Shown: piece by piece, positions 28,978-38,653 of the stretch | Position numbering within the stretch: the first letter of the stretch is position 1 | Layout of the letters: every line of letters begins with the position of its first letter | Assembly: GCF_000373105.1 (NCBI RefSeq) | Contig: NZ_KB890458.1 | Location: 62,001-126,000, forward strand | DNA length: 64,000 nt | DNA from: Neolewinella persica DSM 23188 | Lineage (GTDB): Bacteria; Bacteroidota; Bacteroidia; Chitinophagales; Saprospiraceae | Direction of reading: 5' to 3' | The notes under the pieces: model-generated | Seen by the model: the letters and a program-made list of their open reading frames with translations, nothing else | What the model was told of the DNA's origin: nothing | The model's database searches: none | Program-made: the position numbers and the translations under genes

Positions 28978-29065
28978 TCACTGATCATTGAACCCTGATT
29001 ACTGAACTCTGAATCCTAAGTACTGAATCCTGAATCCTAAAAAACTGAGTCTTGAACTCTGAATC
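28978..29065. repeat. CTGAA/CTGAATCCT word repeat at the hscB 3' end
   Basis: Runs of CTGATTACTGAACTCTG, AATCCTAAGTACTGAATCC and TTGAACTCTGAATC, ending in the partly complementary CAGGGTTCCGG. It is the same word family as at 9440-9640 and 17190-17325. Confidence 0.6.
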
Positions 29066-29584
29066 TTAGACCTCAGGGTTCCGGTTTTTCAACCGCAGCA
29101 GGTATCTTTTTTTGAGGTAATAATCTTTGAGGCGTTGAAGTTCACCTTCATTCGTCGTCGCGTCGTCATAATTTTCGAGCAGATCGCCGACTTCAGCCCG
29201 GAAACCAGCTTCCAGTTCGTTGACCATACTGTCAATCCTGGCACGTGCGCCTGGGTCGTCGTCGAACTCCAGTTCCATCAATGCTTCGTTAACCTCCATA
29301 ATTTCCATGAGAAAAGACTGCGGCATCTTGTTGCTGCCTTCTTCCCCCAGGACTCCCTTGATGTCCAAAAGATGTTTCAGGGTGCGATCTTCGTCACTCA
29401 GTATCTTATACCCCTGGTTGTTTATGGTGCTTTGCTCAAGGGCATCATCACGGGTGGCGTCATCTGCCAGGGTATGGAAGTCGGGATGGAACTTTTTACT
29501 GTTGGCGTAGAAGGTCTTCTTTAGTGCTGCCTTGTCTACGGTGGGGGATGGGGGGAGGTTGAAAAAGTTGAAGTAGTTGATCAT
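29066..29584 (-). CDS. hscB: Fe-S cluster co-chaperone HscB
   Basis: 172-residue J-domain protein: NYFNFFNLPPSP, then the J-domain HPD at residues 33-35 (FHPDFH). The C-terminal HscB helical domain with SFLMEIMEVNEALMEL is the IscU-binding helix region. It delivers IscU to the Hsp70 HscA for Fe-S transfer. A normal-length protein. The usual hscA/iscU neighbours are absent. A repeat array begins immediately upstream of its start codon (3 bp), so its 5' leader consists of array sequence. Confidence 0.9.
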   Translation of the reverse strand: MINYFNFFNLPPSPTVDKAALKKTFYANSKKFHPDFHTLADDATRDDALEQSTINNQGYKILSDEDRTLKHLLDIKGVLGEEGSNKMPQSFLMEIMEVNEALMELEFDDDPGARARIDSMVNELEAGFRAEVGDLLENYDDATTNEGELQRLKDYYLKKRYLLRLKNRNPEV

Positions 29585-29586
29585 GG

Positions 29587-30060
29587 TTGCATTGGTTGCA
29601 GGGGTTGCAGGGGTTGCAGGGTCGCTTCGCTCCGGTTGCAGGGGTTGCAGGGTCGCTTCGCTCCGGTTGCAGGGGTTGCAGGGTCGCTTCGCTCCTGTTG
29701 CATTGGTTGCAGGGTCGCTTCGCTCTTGTTGCAGGGGGTGCAGGGTCGCTTCGCTACTGTTGCATTGGTTGCAGGGTCGCTTCGCTCCTGTTGCATTGGT
29801 TGCAGGGTCGCTTCGCTCTTGTTGCAGGGGGTGCAGGGTCGCTTACGCTCTTGTTGCAGGGGTTGCAGGGTCGCTTACGCTCCTGTTGCAGGGGTTGCAG
29901 GGTCGCTTCGCTCTTGTTGCAGGCTGCAACAATTGCAACCCTTGCAACGCGAACGAAGTGAGCTTCTGCAACGCGAACGAAGTGAGCTTCTGCAACGCGA
30001 ACGAAGTGAGCTTCTGCAACGCGAACGAAGTGAGCTTCTGCAACGGGAGAGAAGCGACCT
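29587..30060. repeat. compound tandem repeat array with opposing arms
   Basis: The left part (to about 29925) has roughly a dozen units combining GGGGTTGCA with GGGTCGCTTCGCTC. The right part (29944-30060) has four perfect copies and one variant of a 24-bp unit beginning GCAACGCGAACGAAG and ending GAGCTTCT. The right unit carries the complement of the left words (GCAAC, GAACGAAG), so the array is a giant imperfect inverted repeat. It fills the gap between hscB and rseP. There are no spacers, so it is not CRISPR. Confidence 0.9.
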
Positions 30061-30066
30061 TCGGCG

Positions 30067-31410
30067 CTAGCCGAAGAGTCCCCGCCAGATATCAAGCCCG
30101 TTGGCCAGTACTACGAGGCCAAGAACAATGACGAAGCCGACCATGGTGGCGTACTCCATGAACTTGTCGCTGGGCTTACGGCCAGAAACGACTTCGTAAA
30201 GTAGGAACATCACGTGGCCGCCGTCGAGTGCGGGGATGGGGAGAAGGTTCATAAAGGCGAGGATAAGCGACAGAGAAGCCGTCATGTACCAGAACCGTTC
30301 CCACTCCCAGGTTTTACCGAACATGGAACCGATGCTGGCGAAGCCGCCGAGACTCTCGGTCACCTTAATGTTGCCTTTGAACATTTCGCCAAATGCCTTG
30401 AACTGATCGCCGAGGAACCGTACCCCCTGGTTATAACCGGCGGGAAAGGATTCGATGAAACCATATTCGATGCGTTCGGTATCATAAAACACGGTAGGGC
30501 CGGCGGGGTTAACGCCGATCTGAGCATTCTCGTTGGTGATGAGGGTAACGTTTTTAACCGTTTCGCTGCCTTTAGATTTTATACCCAGGGTTATCTCCGT
30601 ATCCTTTTTTCCTTTGATGTAGGTGGAGAACTCATCGAAGTAGGCGATGGGACGACCATCTACACTGACGATCTTATCTTCTACTTCCAGTCCGGCTTCG
30701 GCGGCGGGTCCGCCTTTGCCTAGCTTGGCTATCATAAATGGAACCCGTGGTAGAAACAGTCTTTCCCGCTTGTTTTCGTGCCGGGTCAGAATGTCGGCCC
30801 ACTTATTGTCAATGCTGATCTTTTGCTCCCCGCCATCGCGATTAACGGTCAGCTCCCGGACGTTATTGATGGCCACAGCCCGCAGTACGGCCCGGTCATT
30901 GAAGCGTTCGAACTTTTCATTGCCGATCATCAACAGCTTGTCTCCGGTCATCAGGCCCATTTCCTGGCCTAGACTGTCGACGGCGATACCGGCCACAGCG
31001 TTTTCCGCTGGCAGGTACTCTTCTCCATAGCCAAACAAAACCATGGAGTAGATCAGGAAACCGAGGATAAAATTGACGGTAACACCGCCCAGCATGATGA
31101 TGAGGCGTTGCCATGCCGGCTTACTCCGGAACTCCCATGGTTGCGGTTCAGCTTCCATCTGGTCCGTATCGAAGCTTTCATCGATCATTCCGCTAATCTT
31201 AACGTAGCCACCCAGCGGTAGCCAGCCGATGCCGTATTCCGTTTCACCAATCTGCTTCTTGAACAGACTGAAGTAAGGGTCGAAGAACAGGTAGAACTTT
31301 TCTACACGGGTACCGAAAAAACGGGCCGGCAAAAAATGACCGAATTCGTGCAGAACGATGAGGATGGACAGGCTGAGGACCAGCTGCCCGATGGTAATTA
31401 AGAGATCCAT
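30067..31410 (-). CDS. rseP: site-2 intramembrane zinc protease RseP
   Basis: 447-residue M50 protease. The first transmembrane helix holds the zinc motif HEFGH (residues 21-25), with a periplasmic PDZ region in the middle (GGPAAEAGLEVEDKIVSVDG). The C-terminal membrane segment carries the third ligand in MNLLPIPALDGGH. It clips anti-sigma factors and remnant signal peptides in the membrane. Length is normal. The start ATG gives the usual TM start. Its neighbours are unrelated, with a repeat array at its 3' end and a 395-bp divergent gap to hemL. Confidence 0.95.
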   Translation of the reverse strand: MDLLITIGQLVLSLSILIVLHEFGHFLPARFFGTRVEKFYLFFDPYFSLFKKQIGETEYGIGWLPLGGYVKISGMIDESFDTDQMEAEPQPWEFRSKPAWQRLIIMLGGVTVNFILGFLIYSMVLFGYGEEYLPAENAVAGIAVDSLGQEMGLMTGDKLLMIGNEKFERFNDRAVLRAVAINNVRELTVNRDGGEQKISIDNKWADILTRHENKRERLFLPRVPFMIAKLGKGGPAAEAGLEVEDKIVSVDGRPIAYFDEFSTYIKGKKDTEITLGIKSKGSETVKNVTLITNENAQIGVNPAGPTVFYDTERIEYGFIESFPAGYNQGVRFLGDQFKAFGEMFKGNIKVTESLGGFASIGSMFGKTWEWERFWYMTASLSLILAFMNLLPIPALDGGHVMFLLYEVVSGRKPSDKFMEYATMVGFVIVLGLVVLANGLDIWRGLFG

Positions 31411-31805
31411 AGGCTTCTTTGGGGGCGGAACACGAATGAGCTCCGTTCCTATAACTAACGAAAACGCAAATTTAAGGTTGCGCAGCGGGATTATTTAGTC
31501 TAAAAGAAGACGTGAAGCCTTTTGGTTCGGTAGCACGGCACAATTTTGGCTAAGGTAGACGGCTCTTTTTTACCCCTCCCTGCACCTGCGTCCGCGCCCA
31601 AAAGAGAAGGAATGGATTAGGGAATGAGTGAATAACTGACGCTGCTATTACTTTCAGTGCTATGCCTGTTCGCCCACGGGGAAATGCGAAAAACAGAAGC
31701 CTTGAGCAAAATGTCCAGAAGTATACCGGGTGGATATAACCTTCTCCTGACGTAAGTCGGAACCGGACAACGTACCTTGCAGCCTGTAAAAAAGAATACT
31801 GCCTC
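31411..31805. other. divergent gap rseP / hemL
   Basis: 395 bp with no supported gene. It holds the promoters of both genes and an exact copy of the dispersed 17-mer at 31582-31598. CAATTTTG near 31540 resembles a -7 element (one mismatch). Nothing else stands out. Confidence 0.4.
31582..31598 (+). repeat. dispersed 17-mer GCACCTGCGNNCGCGCC, copy 3
   Basis: Exact copy (variable pair TC) about 210 bp upstream of hemL, in the divergent gap. Confidence 0.8.
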
Positions 31806-33116
31806 ATGAGCTTCGAACAACGAATCCCCCGACAAAAATCCGCTGACCTATTTGATGAAGCCAAGGGCTATTTCCCTGGCGGCGTCAATAGCCCTGTACG
31901 GGCATTTCGCAGCGTAAGCGGGCCGCCGCTGTTCATCAAAGAAGGGAAGGGCAGTCGAATGACGGATGAAGACGATAATGAATTTCTCGATTTTTGCTGT
32001 TCCTGGGGGCCCCTCATTCACGGCCACGCCAACGATTATATTGAGGCAAAAGTGATGGAGACGGTGCGCAAAGGAACCAGCTTCGGTACGCCGAACCGAC
32101 TGGGTAACCAGCTGGGTAAGCTTATTCTGGACAACCATCCTTACGTTGAGCGCATTCGCTTCGTCAGTTCCGGTACGGAGGCGGTCATGTCCGCATTAAG
32201 GCTGGCGCGCGGCGTCACTGGTAAAAACAAGATTCTCAAGTTTGATGGTTGTTACCACGGCCACGTCGATAGCTTGCTGGTGAAGGCGGGGTCTGGGCTG
32301 GCTACTTTCGGAACCAGCTCGTCTGCCGGCGTACCCGAGTCCGTAGCGGCCGATACCCTGGTCTTGCCCCTCAACGACCGCGACCTGCTGGAAGAAACGC
32401 TCAGCAAGCACGCAGACGACATCGCCTGTATCATCGTGGAACCGATACCTGCAAACAACGGACTGTTAATCCAGGATCCCAGTTGGCTAAAGTGCCTGCG
32501 GATCAAAGCCTGGAAGCACAATGTATTACTCATCTTCGACGAGGTCATCTCCGGCTTCCGTGTTGGCTTTACCGGCGCAGCTGGCTACTACGACGTACAA
32601 CCCGACATCATCACCTTCGGTAAGGTGATCGGCGGCGGCTTTCCGGTGGGTGCGTACGCCGCAAGTGCGGAGATCATGGACCATATCGCACCCGTCGGCC
32701 CGGTGTACCAGGCAGGGACGCTGAGCGCTAACCCCGTTGCCATGGCTGCCGGCCTCGCAGCACTGGAGCTGTGCCTTACCCCGGGTTTCTATGAATTGCA
32801 GGCCCAAAAAACACACGGTATGGCCACCGCCATCGAAGCCTATGCTCAGGAAAAAGGCTACCCCCTGCACGTACCGCACATTGGTTCTATTTTCTGGCTG
32901 GCCTTTGGTAACGAACGCATTACCCGCTCCGACCAAATCGACGCAGCTAACATGGCTTATTTCAAGGTCATTCACCACGAGCTGTTGCAAACTGGTGTTT
33001 ACCTCGGACCAAGTGGCTACGAGGTTGGCTTCGTCTCCGGCGCACACTCGGTAAAGGACCTGGAAGAAGGCGTCACTAAAATTTGCGCGGCTATGGATGT
33101 GGCTTTTGGGGGGTAG
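31806..33116 (+). CDS. hemL: glutamate-1-semialdehyde 2,1-aminomutase
   Basis: 436-residue PLP enzyme making 5-aminolevulinate for haem. Landmarks: YFPGGVNSPVRAFRSV, the substrate loop GHANDYIEAKVME, RFVSSGTEAVMSALRLAR, LIFDEVISGFRVG. The PLP Lys273 lies in TFGKVIGGGFPVGAYAAS, and QAGTLSANPVAMAAG follows. Length is normal. The other haem genes are not in this window. It is monocistronic; a long inverted repeat of CAGATT words lies behind it. Confidence 0.95.
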   Translation: MSFEQRIPRQKSADLFDEAKGYFPGGVNSPVRAFRSVSGPPLFIKEGKGSRMTDEDDNEFLDFCCSWGPLIHGHANDYIEAKVMETVRKGTSFGTPNRLGNQLGKLILDNHPYVERIRFVSSGTEAVMSALRLARGVTGKNKILKFDGCYHGHVDSLLVKAGSGLATFGTSSSAGVPESVAADTLVLPLNDRDLLEETLSKHADDIACIIVEPIPANNGLLIQDPSWLKCLRIKAWKHNVLLIFDEVISGFRVGFTGAAGYYDVQPDIITFGKVIGGGFPVGAYAASAEIMDHIAPVGPVYQAGTLSANPVAMAAGLAALELCLTPGFYELQAQKTHGMATAIEAYAQEKGYPLHVPHIGSIFWLAFGNERITRSDQIDAANMAYFKVIHHELLQTGVYLGPSGYEVGFVSGAHSVKDLEEGVTKICAAMDVAFGG

Positions 33117-33146
33117 GCCCACTGCAGCTAATTTGGCAAGGGAACG

Positions 33147-33251
33147 ATTTTCGAATCGCAGATTTAGGCAGATTACTCAGATGAACACAGATTTCCCTGG
33201 CTATTAATTCTGTGTCAATCAGCGTAATCCGTTATAATCTGCGATTCAAAA
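33147..33251. repeat. long inverted repeat of CAGATTA words after hemL
   Basis: A left arm from TTTTCGAATCGCAGATT to GAACACAGATTT matches the reverse complement of the right arm (AATTCTGTGTCAATC to AATCTGCGATTCAAAA) with few mismatches over about 46 bp. It sits at the hemL 3' end. Confidence 0.75.
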
Positions 33252-33422
33252 CATACTTCGCCAATGCCGCGGGCCGAGCGTATCCTTACTTCAGCTTCGT
33301 TCAATAACTCCCCTCTATGTAGAGTCTTGGAAGACGGTTTTTTGTAACGATTACAGCGACCGAAGAAAAGAGAGATGAGCACTGCAAATAAAATCGCTTT
33401 ATCTTACCAATAAAAACCAACC

Positions 33423-33842
33423 ATGCGTAACCTCCTTTACCTTCTTCCACTAGCCCTGGTACTGACCCTGGCCTCCTGTAATACCGCCGCTAAAGCCACT
33501 GCCGCCAAGTCGGAGATGGCCCCCAAGAAAGAAATGGCAGAAAAAGCCCCCAGCTTTGCCGGGACCTGGTCCGTCACCGTGGAAGACACCCCACTCGGTA
33601 CTACGACAGGTAAAATGATCCTGGAAGAGGAGGACAATGGCCTAAAAGGTACCTTCGTTACCGCCGATGGCAAGAGCCTGCCGCTGCAGAACATAAAAAC
33701 CACTGAGAGTGGCATAACCACCAGCTTTTACTTTGCTGATTATGACGTTGACGTCGACGTTAATCTGAAGGGAAAGCCGACGGATGCTATACTGGTTGGC
33801 ACATCTATGGGTGAATATAGCACTACGGCTAAGCGGATGTAG
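33423..33842 (+). CDS. small lipoprotein with a beta-rich domain
   Basis: 139 residues. SPII signal with lipobox LAS-C (Cys19), a Lys/Ala/Met-rich linker (ATAAKSEMAPKKEMAEKA), then a compact beta domain starting FAGTWSVTVEDTPLGTTTGKM and ending with GTSMGEYSTTAKR. The FAGTWxVTVEDTPxG start with successive beta hairpins is seen in Bacteroidota lipoproteins of unknown role; I cannot name the family. It is a single gene between repeat elements on both sides. Confidence 0.7.
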   Translation: MRNLLYLLPLALVLTLASCNTAAKATAAKSEMAPKKEMAEKAPSFAGTWSVTVEDTPLGTTTGKMILEEEDNGLKGTFVTADGKSLPLQNIKTTESGITTSFYFADYDVDVDVNLKGKPTDAILVGTSMGEYSTTAKRM

Positions 33843-33850
33843 GTACCGCA

Positions 33851-34005
33851 GCCAGCGAGTCACTGAGTCACAGCCTCAGAGAGCCACTGAGTGGCTGCCG
33901 CTGTTACCACTCTTCGCTGCGCTCGTTCGCCCAAGGTGAGCAAGCGCAGCGTCGCGAACGGTACCTTCGGTAGCCACTCAGTGACTCAACAACTCAAAGA
34001 CTCAG
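33851..34005. repeat. inverted repeat of CACTGAGT words between convergent genes
   Basis: GAGTCACTGAGTCAC and GAGCCACTGAGTGGC face GCCACTCAGTGACTC and CAACTCAAAGACTCAG. The centre contains a further inverted block with CTTCGCTGCGCTCG and GCAAGCGCAGCG. It overlaps the 3' end of the following minus-strand gene. Confidence 0.65.
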
Positions 34006-36590
34006 TACCACGCGCCGACGACCCACAGCCCCCGCAGTATTGTGGAAAACAACCGTGTACATGCCGGCGGGTAAGGGGCTAAGCGATACGGCCCGGTTAC
34101 CGCTTAGGGCACCGAAGGTTAGCACACGCTGGCCGGTAATGGAGAATACTGTAAGGGAAACCGGACCTAAATCAACCGGAATATCCAGGTTGATCCGGCC
34201 ATCACTGGGGTTGGGGTAGAGGCGGATGCGATCATCGTGGGGGAAGTTGTTGACGCCGTCAACCAGGCCGTTGAAATTTAAGGGGGTACCGTCACTACAA
34301 GTAGCATTGTTGAAGTAAAGCAAGCGGTTGATGACGTGTGAGCCTTCCACGGACTGATCAAACGGACCTGCTACTTGGTTGAGGTAGGTTCCACTGTGAC
34401 CTATCAATCCACTCATCCAATTGTAACACTCGTCATCTTGAGGCCCCCAGTGGAGGTCAAGTAAAAAGTACGTTCCGAGGCACCCGCCGGGAATGACTTG
34501 AAGTATGTTTTGGTCGCCGAACTGGCCCGGGAAAAGCTGGCTGGCCTGGCCTCCCAACCAAGGTTGCTCGCGAAGGTCATAGACAATGGTCTCCCGACGA
34601 TTCTCCCGATAGATGGAATCAGACAAATTTAGGGAGGGGGATGTCCCGTTGTAAGTCAGCTCGTTTTTCATGATGCTGACAATGACCAGACTGTCACCAA
34701 GTCGGTGGACGTCAAGTACCGTTGCCTGGGTTTCTACCGTTTGGTAATAGACCCGGTCCATATCTTCAATGGTGTTGATGGTCCGGGTGTGGTATTCGTC
34801 GCCGGGCGCAAAATTGGTCAGCGATTTAAAAGAGGGGGCTTGTAATCCTGCCTCCGGGTTGCTGAGTCCTGCCAAAGGCAAGGATTTACTACTCGCCAGA
34901 TCGTAAAAATAGGTAGCAGTCAGTAGACCATAGTTTTGCTTAGGCTGATCGTTGAGCCAATGGTTGCACCAGTTACTGCGTGCTTGAAACTGATGTGCTT
35001 CACGCTGTCGGCCATCCCGAAGAAAGTCTCCATCAATACGGAGTCAATAGTGGCAAGAGTAGTGTCATTTGCCATCCAGCTTTCGCCAGTTTGGGCGGCG
35101 GTGCGCAGGTGCAGGGAATCAGCATAAAAGAGCAAGGTGGTCAGTTCCGGTTCCTGCCGGATGCGTATGCCGGCAAAGGAAGGCACCCGTTCACGACAGT
35201 TAATATCTTCCCCACGTAAGGATTCGTAAACGGCTTCTTCCCCATTACCAGAGAGCTTCATGCCAAGGTATTCCGGCTCGTCAAAGCCGGGCTTTTCGTA
35301 CAGGTACTGAACGCCGGGGCGAAAGAGTTGCCAGTCAAAGGCCTGCCCAAGCACCACGTTATCAAAAAAGCTGAAGTCAAAGGGCTCGCCGCACAAAGCT
35401 CCGTCGGGAGCAAGGGTAGCCTCCAGGTCATTGAGGTTTTGGGACTGAGCACCCACCGTGAAATAAGGACCACCCAACTGCTGGAAATAATAGCCTGACT
35501 TGACTTCTTCCCTTAAGCCATTTACTTCCCAGACGCCTTCTGCTGTTTGAAAGAGATAAGGAGAACGTCTTTTACCCAACCCGAAGCAACTGAAGTCTTT
35601 TAGGTAGACCAATACCAGCGAAGTTTCTCCGTTGCTTCCGGGAGCCTCAGCGACTACGGCAGCGCCGGGTTGGGCGTTTAACCAATTGTGTCTTTCTTCG
35701 GTCAGCCGATATCTTCCGGATAGGTTCTCGGTGAAACTGAGGTCATAGGCTGCTTCCCGTTCTAAGTTCTTCACGGTGAAACGGAACTCATCGTAGGTGA
35801 AACCCTGTTCCCAGGAACCAGTGACGGAGTCTCGTTGGAAATCTCCAACCCTGATCTTGTGTTGCTTTGCGATATAAATGTAGTCTCCGGCCCCATCGAT
35901 ATAAGCTTCCTGAACGCGTTCAACATCAAGGATGGTACCCTCCGGAATTTCCAGCACGTTATCTAAAACGGGGAGCTGCTGTTCCTCCTCCGGAGTAATT
36001 GCCAGCCATCGGGGCATTGCCGTTTGCGGCTTAATCAGCTCATGGAAGAATACGGATGTTAACAGGCCATGGTTTTTGCTGATCCGAATAGAAGCGGCAA
36101 CGCTGCTACCGTCCGCTAAAAGCGCGAAACTGATGTATTTGACGCTGTCCGTAAACGTACCAAATACCTCCTCCCGAACGGAATCAACCCTGGCAAGAAC
36201 CAGACTTGTAGCCATCCAGCTTTCTCCGGGTGTAGCATTATTTCGGATAATGACATTTTCCCGGTCTGCTCCCATATTCATGGTGGTAGTCCCGTCAGTT
36301 TGCTGTACTTCTTCACCGGCAAAAGAAGGCACCAACTTGAAGCTGGCGCGTGAATGCTCAACAACCTCGTCAAGGGACCTATATGCGGCTAACGGGCCGT
36401 TCTCGTCAGGGTGGTCATCATCTACCTTCAGTTGCATCCCCAGCATCGGCGATTCATAGTCCCCGTCTGCGGTCAGGTCTTCAAACAGGTACTGAACGCC
36501 CAGGTGAAAGAATTGATAATCAAATCCCTCCTGAGCAAAAAGCTGCAAGGAGGAGACGCAAAAAAGGCAGGTAAGGATCAGGTGTCTCAT
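33994..36590 (-). pseudogene. T9SS-sorted secreted protein, broken by a single-base frameshift
   Basis: Two reading frames form one gene. The upstream part (signal peptide LTCLFCVSSLQLFAQ, two tandem homologous modules beginning FDYQFFHLGVQYLFED and FDWQLFRPGVQYLYE) stops at 34920 just after SLSKTMVY. In the next frame, in the same place, the sequence reads KNYGLLTATYFYDLASSK. This continues the second module exactly as the first continues (KNHGLLTSVFFHEL). The shift is at an A run (T run 34934-34937): one A is missing. The downstream part ends in a T9SS type A sorting domain (IRLYPNPSDGRINLDIP). The cause may be a sequencing error, a true mutation or a slippery site. The product would be exported by T9SS; its role is unknown. 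Confidence 0.8.
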
Positions 36591-36683
36591 AAGTTGTTTA
36601 GGTGAATACCTAATCAATATACGAGTTCAGCACTGTCGGTCCAAAAGGACTTATTTTATAATTGCTCCATTGTCCGTTCCATT

Positions 36684-36700
36684 GCACCTGCGACCGCGCC
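36684..36700 (+). repeat. dispersed 17-mer GCACCTGCGNNCGCGCC, copy 4
   Basis: Exact copy (pair AC), preceded by ATT, directly next to the word-repeat hairpin that starts at 36703. Confidence 0.8.
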
Positions 36701-36702
36701 TC

Positions 36703-36780
36703 ATTAGTCAGGGAGTCAAATAGTCAGGGAGTCTCGCCCACTATTTGAAACACTGACGTTCTGACTGCTTGACTAATCAC
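36703..36780. repeat. inverted repeat of TAGTCAGGGAGTC words
   Basis: ATTAGTCAGGGAGTC and AATAGTCAGGGAGTC face GACTGCTTGACTAAT and CACTGACG. It ends at the stop codon of the minus-strand lipoprotein gene. Confidence 0.65.
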
Positions 36781-37436
36781 TCCACGGAAGTGAAAAAGTT
36801 ACAGTCCACCGCACCATTCTCCATGGCCTGTTTTGCCAGCCCGAAACGGAAGGGCAACGCACCATTGGTGGTCATCTCTTCCATGGGCACAGTGTCCGGA
36901 TTTACGTTGTCCACCTTATGCGTGTAATGGTCGTATTTCTTCTTCAAAAATTTGAAGACAGTGCCGTCTTTCACATAATGACGGTACTGCGCCGTTGTAT
37001 TTTTGACGCCGGGAATCATATTGCCGTTACTGTCTTGCATCATAGGACCATCCAGCTGCCAGGTATTGGTTTCGGATAGCTGGAAAATGAGTTGCCCGTC
37101 CTGAAAGTACCAACGGTCGGTTGTCGTCTGCTGTGTACCGTCTTTGTACTGGTTGAGCGCGAGTACGATCTTTCCGTTTTCAGTGTGCAGTTGAATGCTG
37201 CCGTCGAGTTCACCACAGTGATAATCAACATTGCGTTGCTGCAACATCCCTTTTTCGTACTGGTCTTCAATCCGGCCGTATTCGTTGCGGATGGCGTCGA
37301 TCCTTTCGTCTCCACTTTCCTGCCGGTCGAGGGGAACGGCGGCAGGGGCGGGTTCCGTCGTAGTGGCGGTAATGGGGGCCTCGTTGCCGGAGCAACTGAG
37401 TAAAAGGGCGAAGACGAGCAGTGAGAAGTAGCGCAT
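36777..37436 (-). CDS. lipoprotein of unknown function
   Basis: 219 residues, SPII signal with lipobox LLS-C followed by a Thr/Pro/Ala-rich linker. The body begins with a helical stretch (RIDAIRNEYGRIEDQYEKGML). Then comes an antiparallel-strand region with GKIVLALNQYKDG, RWYFQDGQLIFQLS and KDGTVFKFLKKKYDHY. I do not recognise the family. A late Cys (DCNFF) is present. It lies in line with the next minus-strand gene (TonB-C protein upstream of it), separated by a 101-bp word-repeat gap, so an operon is doubtful. Confidence 0.7.
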   Translation of the reverse strand: MRYFSLLVFALLLSCSGNEAPITATTTEPAPAAVPLDRQESGDERIDAIRNEYGRIEDQYEKGMLQQRNVDYHCGELDGSIQLHTENGKIVLALNQYKDGTQQTTTDRWYFQDGQLIFQLSETNTWQLDGPMMQDSNGNMIPGVKNTTAQYRHYVKDGTVFKFLKKKYDHYTHKVDNVNPDTVPMEEMTTNGALPFRFGLAKQAMENGAVDCNFFTSVE

Positions 37437-37440
37437 AGTA

Positions 37441-37545
37441 TAAGAATCAGGGAGTCAATTAGTCAGGGGGGCAGGGAGTCAGGGAGTCAGATAGTCAAGG
37501 AGTCAGTCCAGTACTCTTTGACTATCTGACTCCTTGACTATTCTT
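37441..37545. repeat. GTCAG/CTGAC word repeat with an 18-bp hairpin
   Basis: Head-to-tail TAGTCAGGGAGTCAG-type words end in a near-perfect stem GTCAGATAGTCAAGGAGT / ACTCTTTGACTATCTGAC (one G-U type mismatch). It lies at the 3' end of the TonB-C gene. Confidence 0.7.
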
Positions 37546-38653
37546 CCTCCATCTTGCGGCAAAGCAGTGGCAAGACTGAGTCATACCAGTCGATCAGGGC
37601 AATTTCCTTTGCCAGCGTTAGATCTTCGCAGGCACCAGCGAGGCGGTTGTGGTCCATCCTGATCTGGCCTCGTATGATGCGGAAACGACCGTCGCGCGGG
37701 AACATATCAACAGCTTGGTCCATCTTGGCCAGGCCGGCCTCAAGGGTGATGCTATCCTGGGAAAGCTGCTGACCTTCGGAGATCATGGCAACTGCATCGT
37801 TATATTGGTCGAGAACAACTTTACATGCTGCTGATTCGGGTGCGAAGGTGAAGCTCACGTCGTAAGCTGAGCTTACCGGGCGGCCCTCATATTCACCCGG
37901 AGACCAAAGTCCGTAGGAGCTGGTGGCTACGTTTACGGCTTCGAAAGTGAAATCGGAGCCCAGGTCATTATAGTCGATAATGTCCTGTACGTCAACCTGC
38001 CCGTTGGGGTGCACGATAAGTTGTACGTCCAGCTGGCCGGTACTGCAGCTGTCTTCCCCACTGGCTGGATAGTTGATCTTACTGTTGAAATATCCACCGA
38101 GGTCGCCTTCGTTGCCGGTGAACGTAAGGGCTTTGGTTAATTCGGTATAAATGGTGTCCCGCCCGGAAAGCACGTAAGGCTTGCGCTCCTCCAGCCGGAA
38201 ACGGATGGGCAAGATATATTTAAAGCGGACGAACTCGCCGTCGCGCACCGCTGGTCGGAAGCGGACTTCGTTGGCCATCCCGGCGACGGCCCGCAGGGCC
38301 GAAAGGCCCAATTGCGCTCCAGGATCACGCAAAATTTGAGCCTTGGATATATAGCCATTGGCCTCCACCACGAAACCAATTACTACCATGCCACTGACGT
38401 TGTTTTCGCGAGCCTCCGCAGGGTATAGGGCACGGCCATTAATGTAACTTAAGAGGGCAATCTGAGAACATTCAGATTTGGCGGCAGCGGTGGTATCCAA
38501 CCGCTCGCAGGGAGAGGGGAACCGTGGCGCCTCATCGGCAATATCGTAAATGGTCGTATCTACCGTCACGGAGTCGGGAGCAACGGGGGCAGGGGCGTCC
38601 TGAGCCAACAGAAAGAATGGCAGGGAACAGAGGAGCGTAAGTAACGTTTTCAT
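37538..38653 (-). CDS. secreted protein with TonB C-terminal-like domains
   Basis: 371 residues with a cleavable signal peptide (LLTLLCSLPFFLLAQ). One clear TonB-C domain follows (YPAEARENNVSGMVVIGFVV to FKYILPIRFRLEE). A second, weaker TonB-C-like unit follows (INYPASGEDSCSTGQLDVQLI to SAYDVSFTF), then a short TPR-like tail. Unlike a true TonB it has no transmembrane anchor or Pro-rich spanner, so it is not an energiser of the SusC transporter by itself. Such secreted TonB-C proteins are common in Bacteroidota and their role is open. The start is the ATG directly before the signal. Confidence 0.75.
   Translation of the reverse strand: MKTLLTLLCSLPFFLLAQDAPAPVAPDSVTVDTTIYDIADEAPRFPSPCERLDTTAAAKSECSQIALLSYINGRALYPAEARENNVSGMVVIGFVVEANGYISKAQILRDPGAQLGLSALRAVAGMANEVRFRPAVRDGEFVRFKYILPIRFRLEERKPYVLSGRDTIYTELTKALTFTGNEGDLGGYFNSKINYPASGEDSCSTGQLDVQLIVHPNGQVDVQDIIDYNDLGSDFTFEAVNVATSSYGLWSPGEYEGRPVSSAYDVSFTFAPESAACKVVLDQYNDAVAMISEGQQLSQDSITLEAGLAKMDQAVDMFPRDGRFRIIRGQIRMDHNRLAGACEDLTLAKEIALIDWYDSVLPLLCRKMEEE

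Noticed and set aside
29587-30060. Possible CRISPR array
   Set aside because: The units are contiguous tandem copies without spacers, two different unit types face each other, and no cas genes are near.
29577-30131. Several long open frames on both strands inside the GTTGCAG arrays
   Set aside because: All frames are open because the repeat contains no stop codons; the products are low-complexity (GCRGCR, CNANEVSF) and frames overlap each other.
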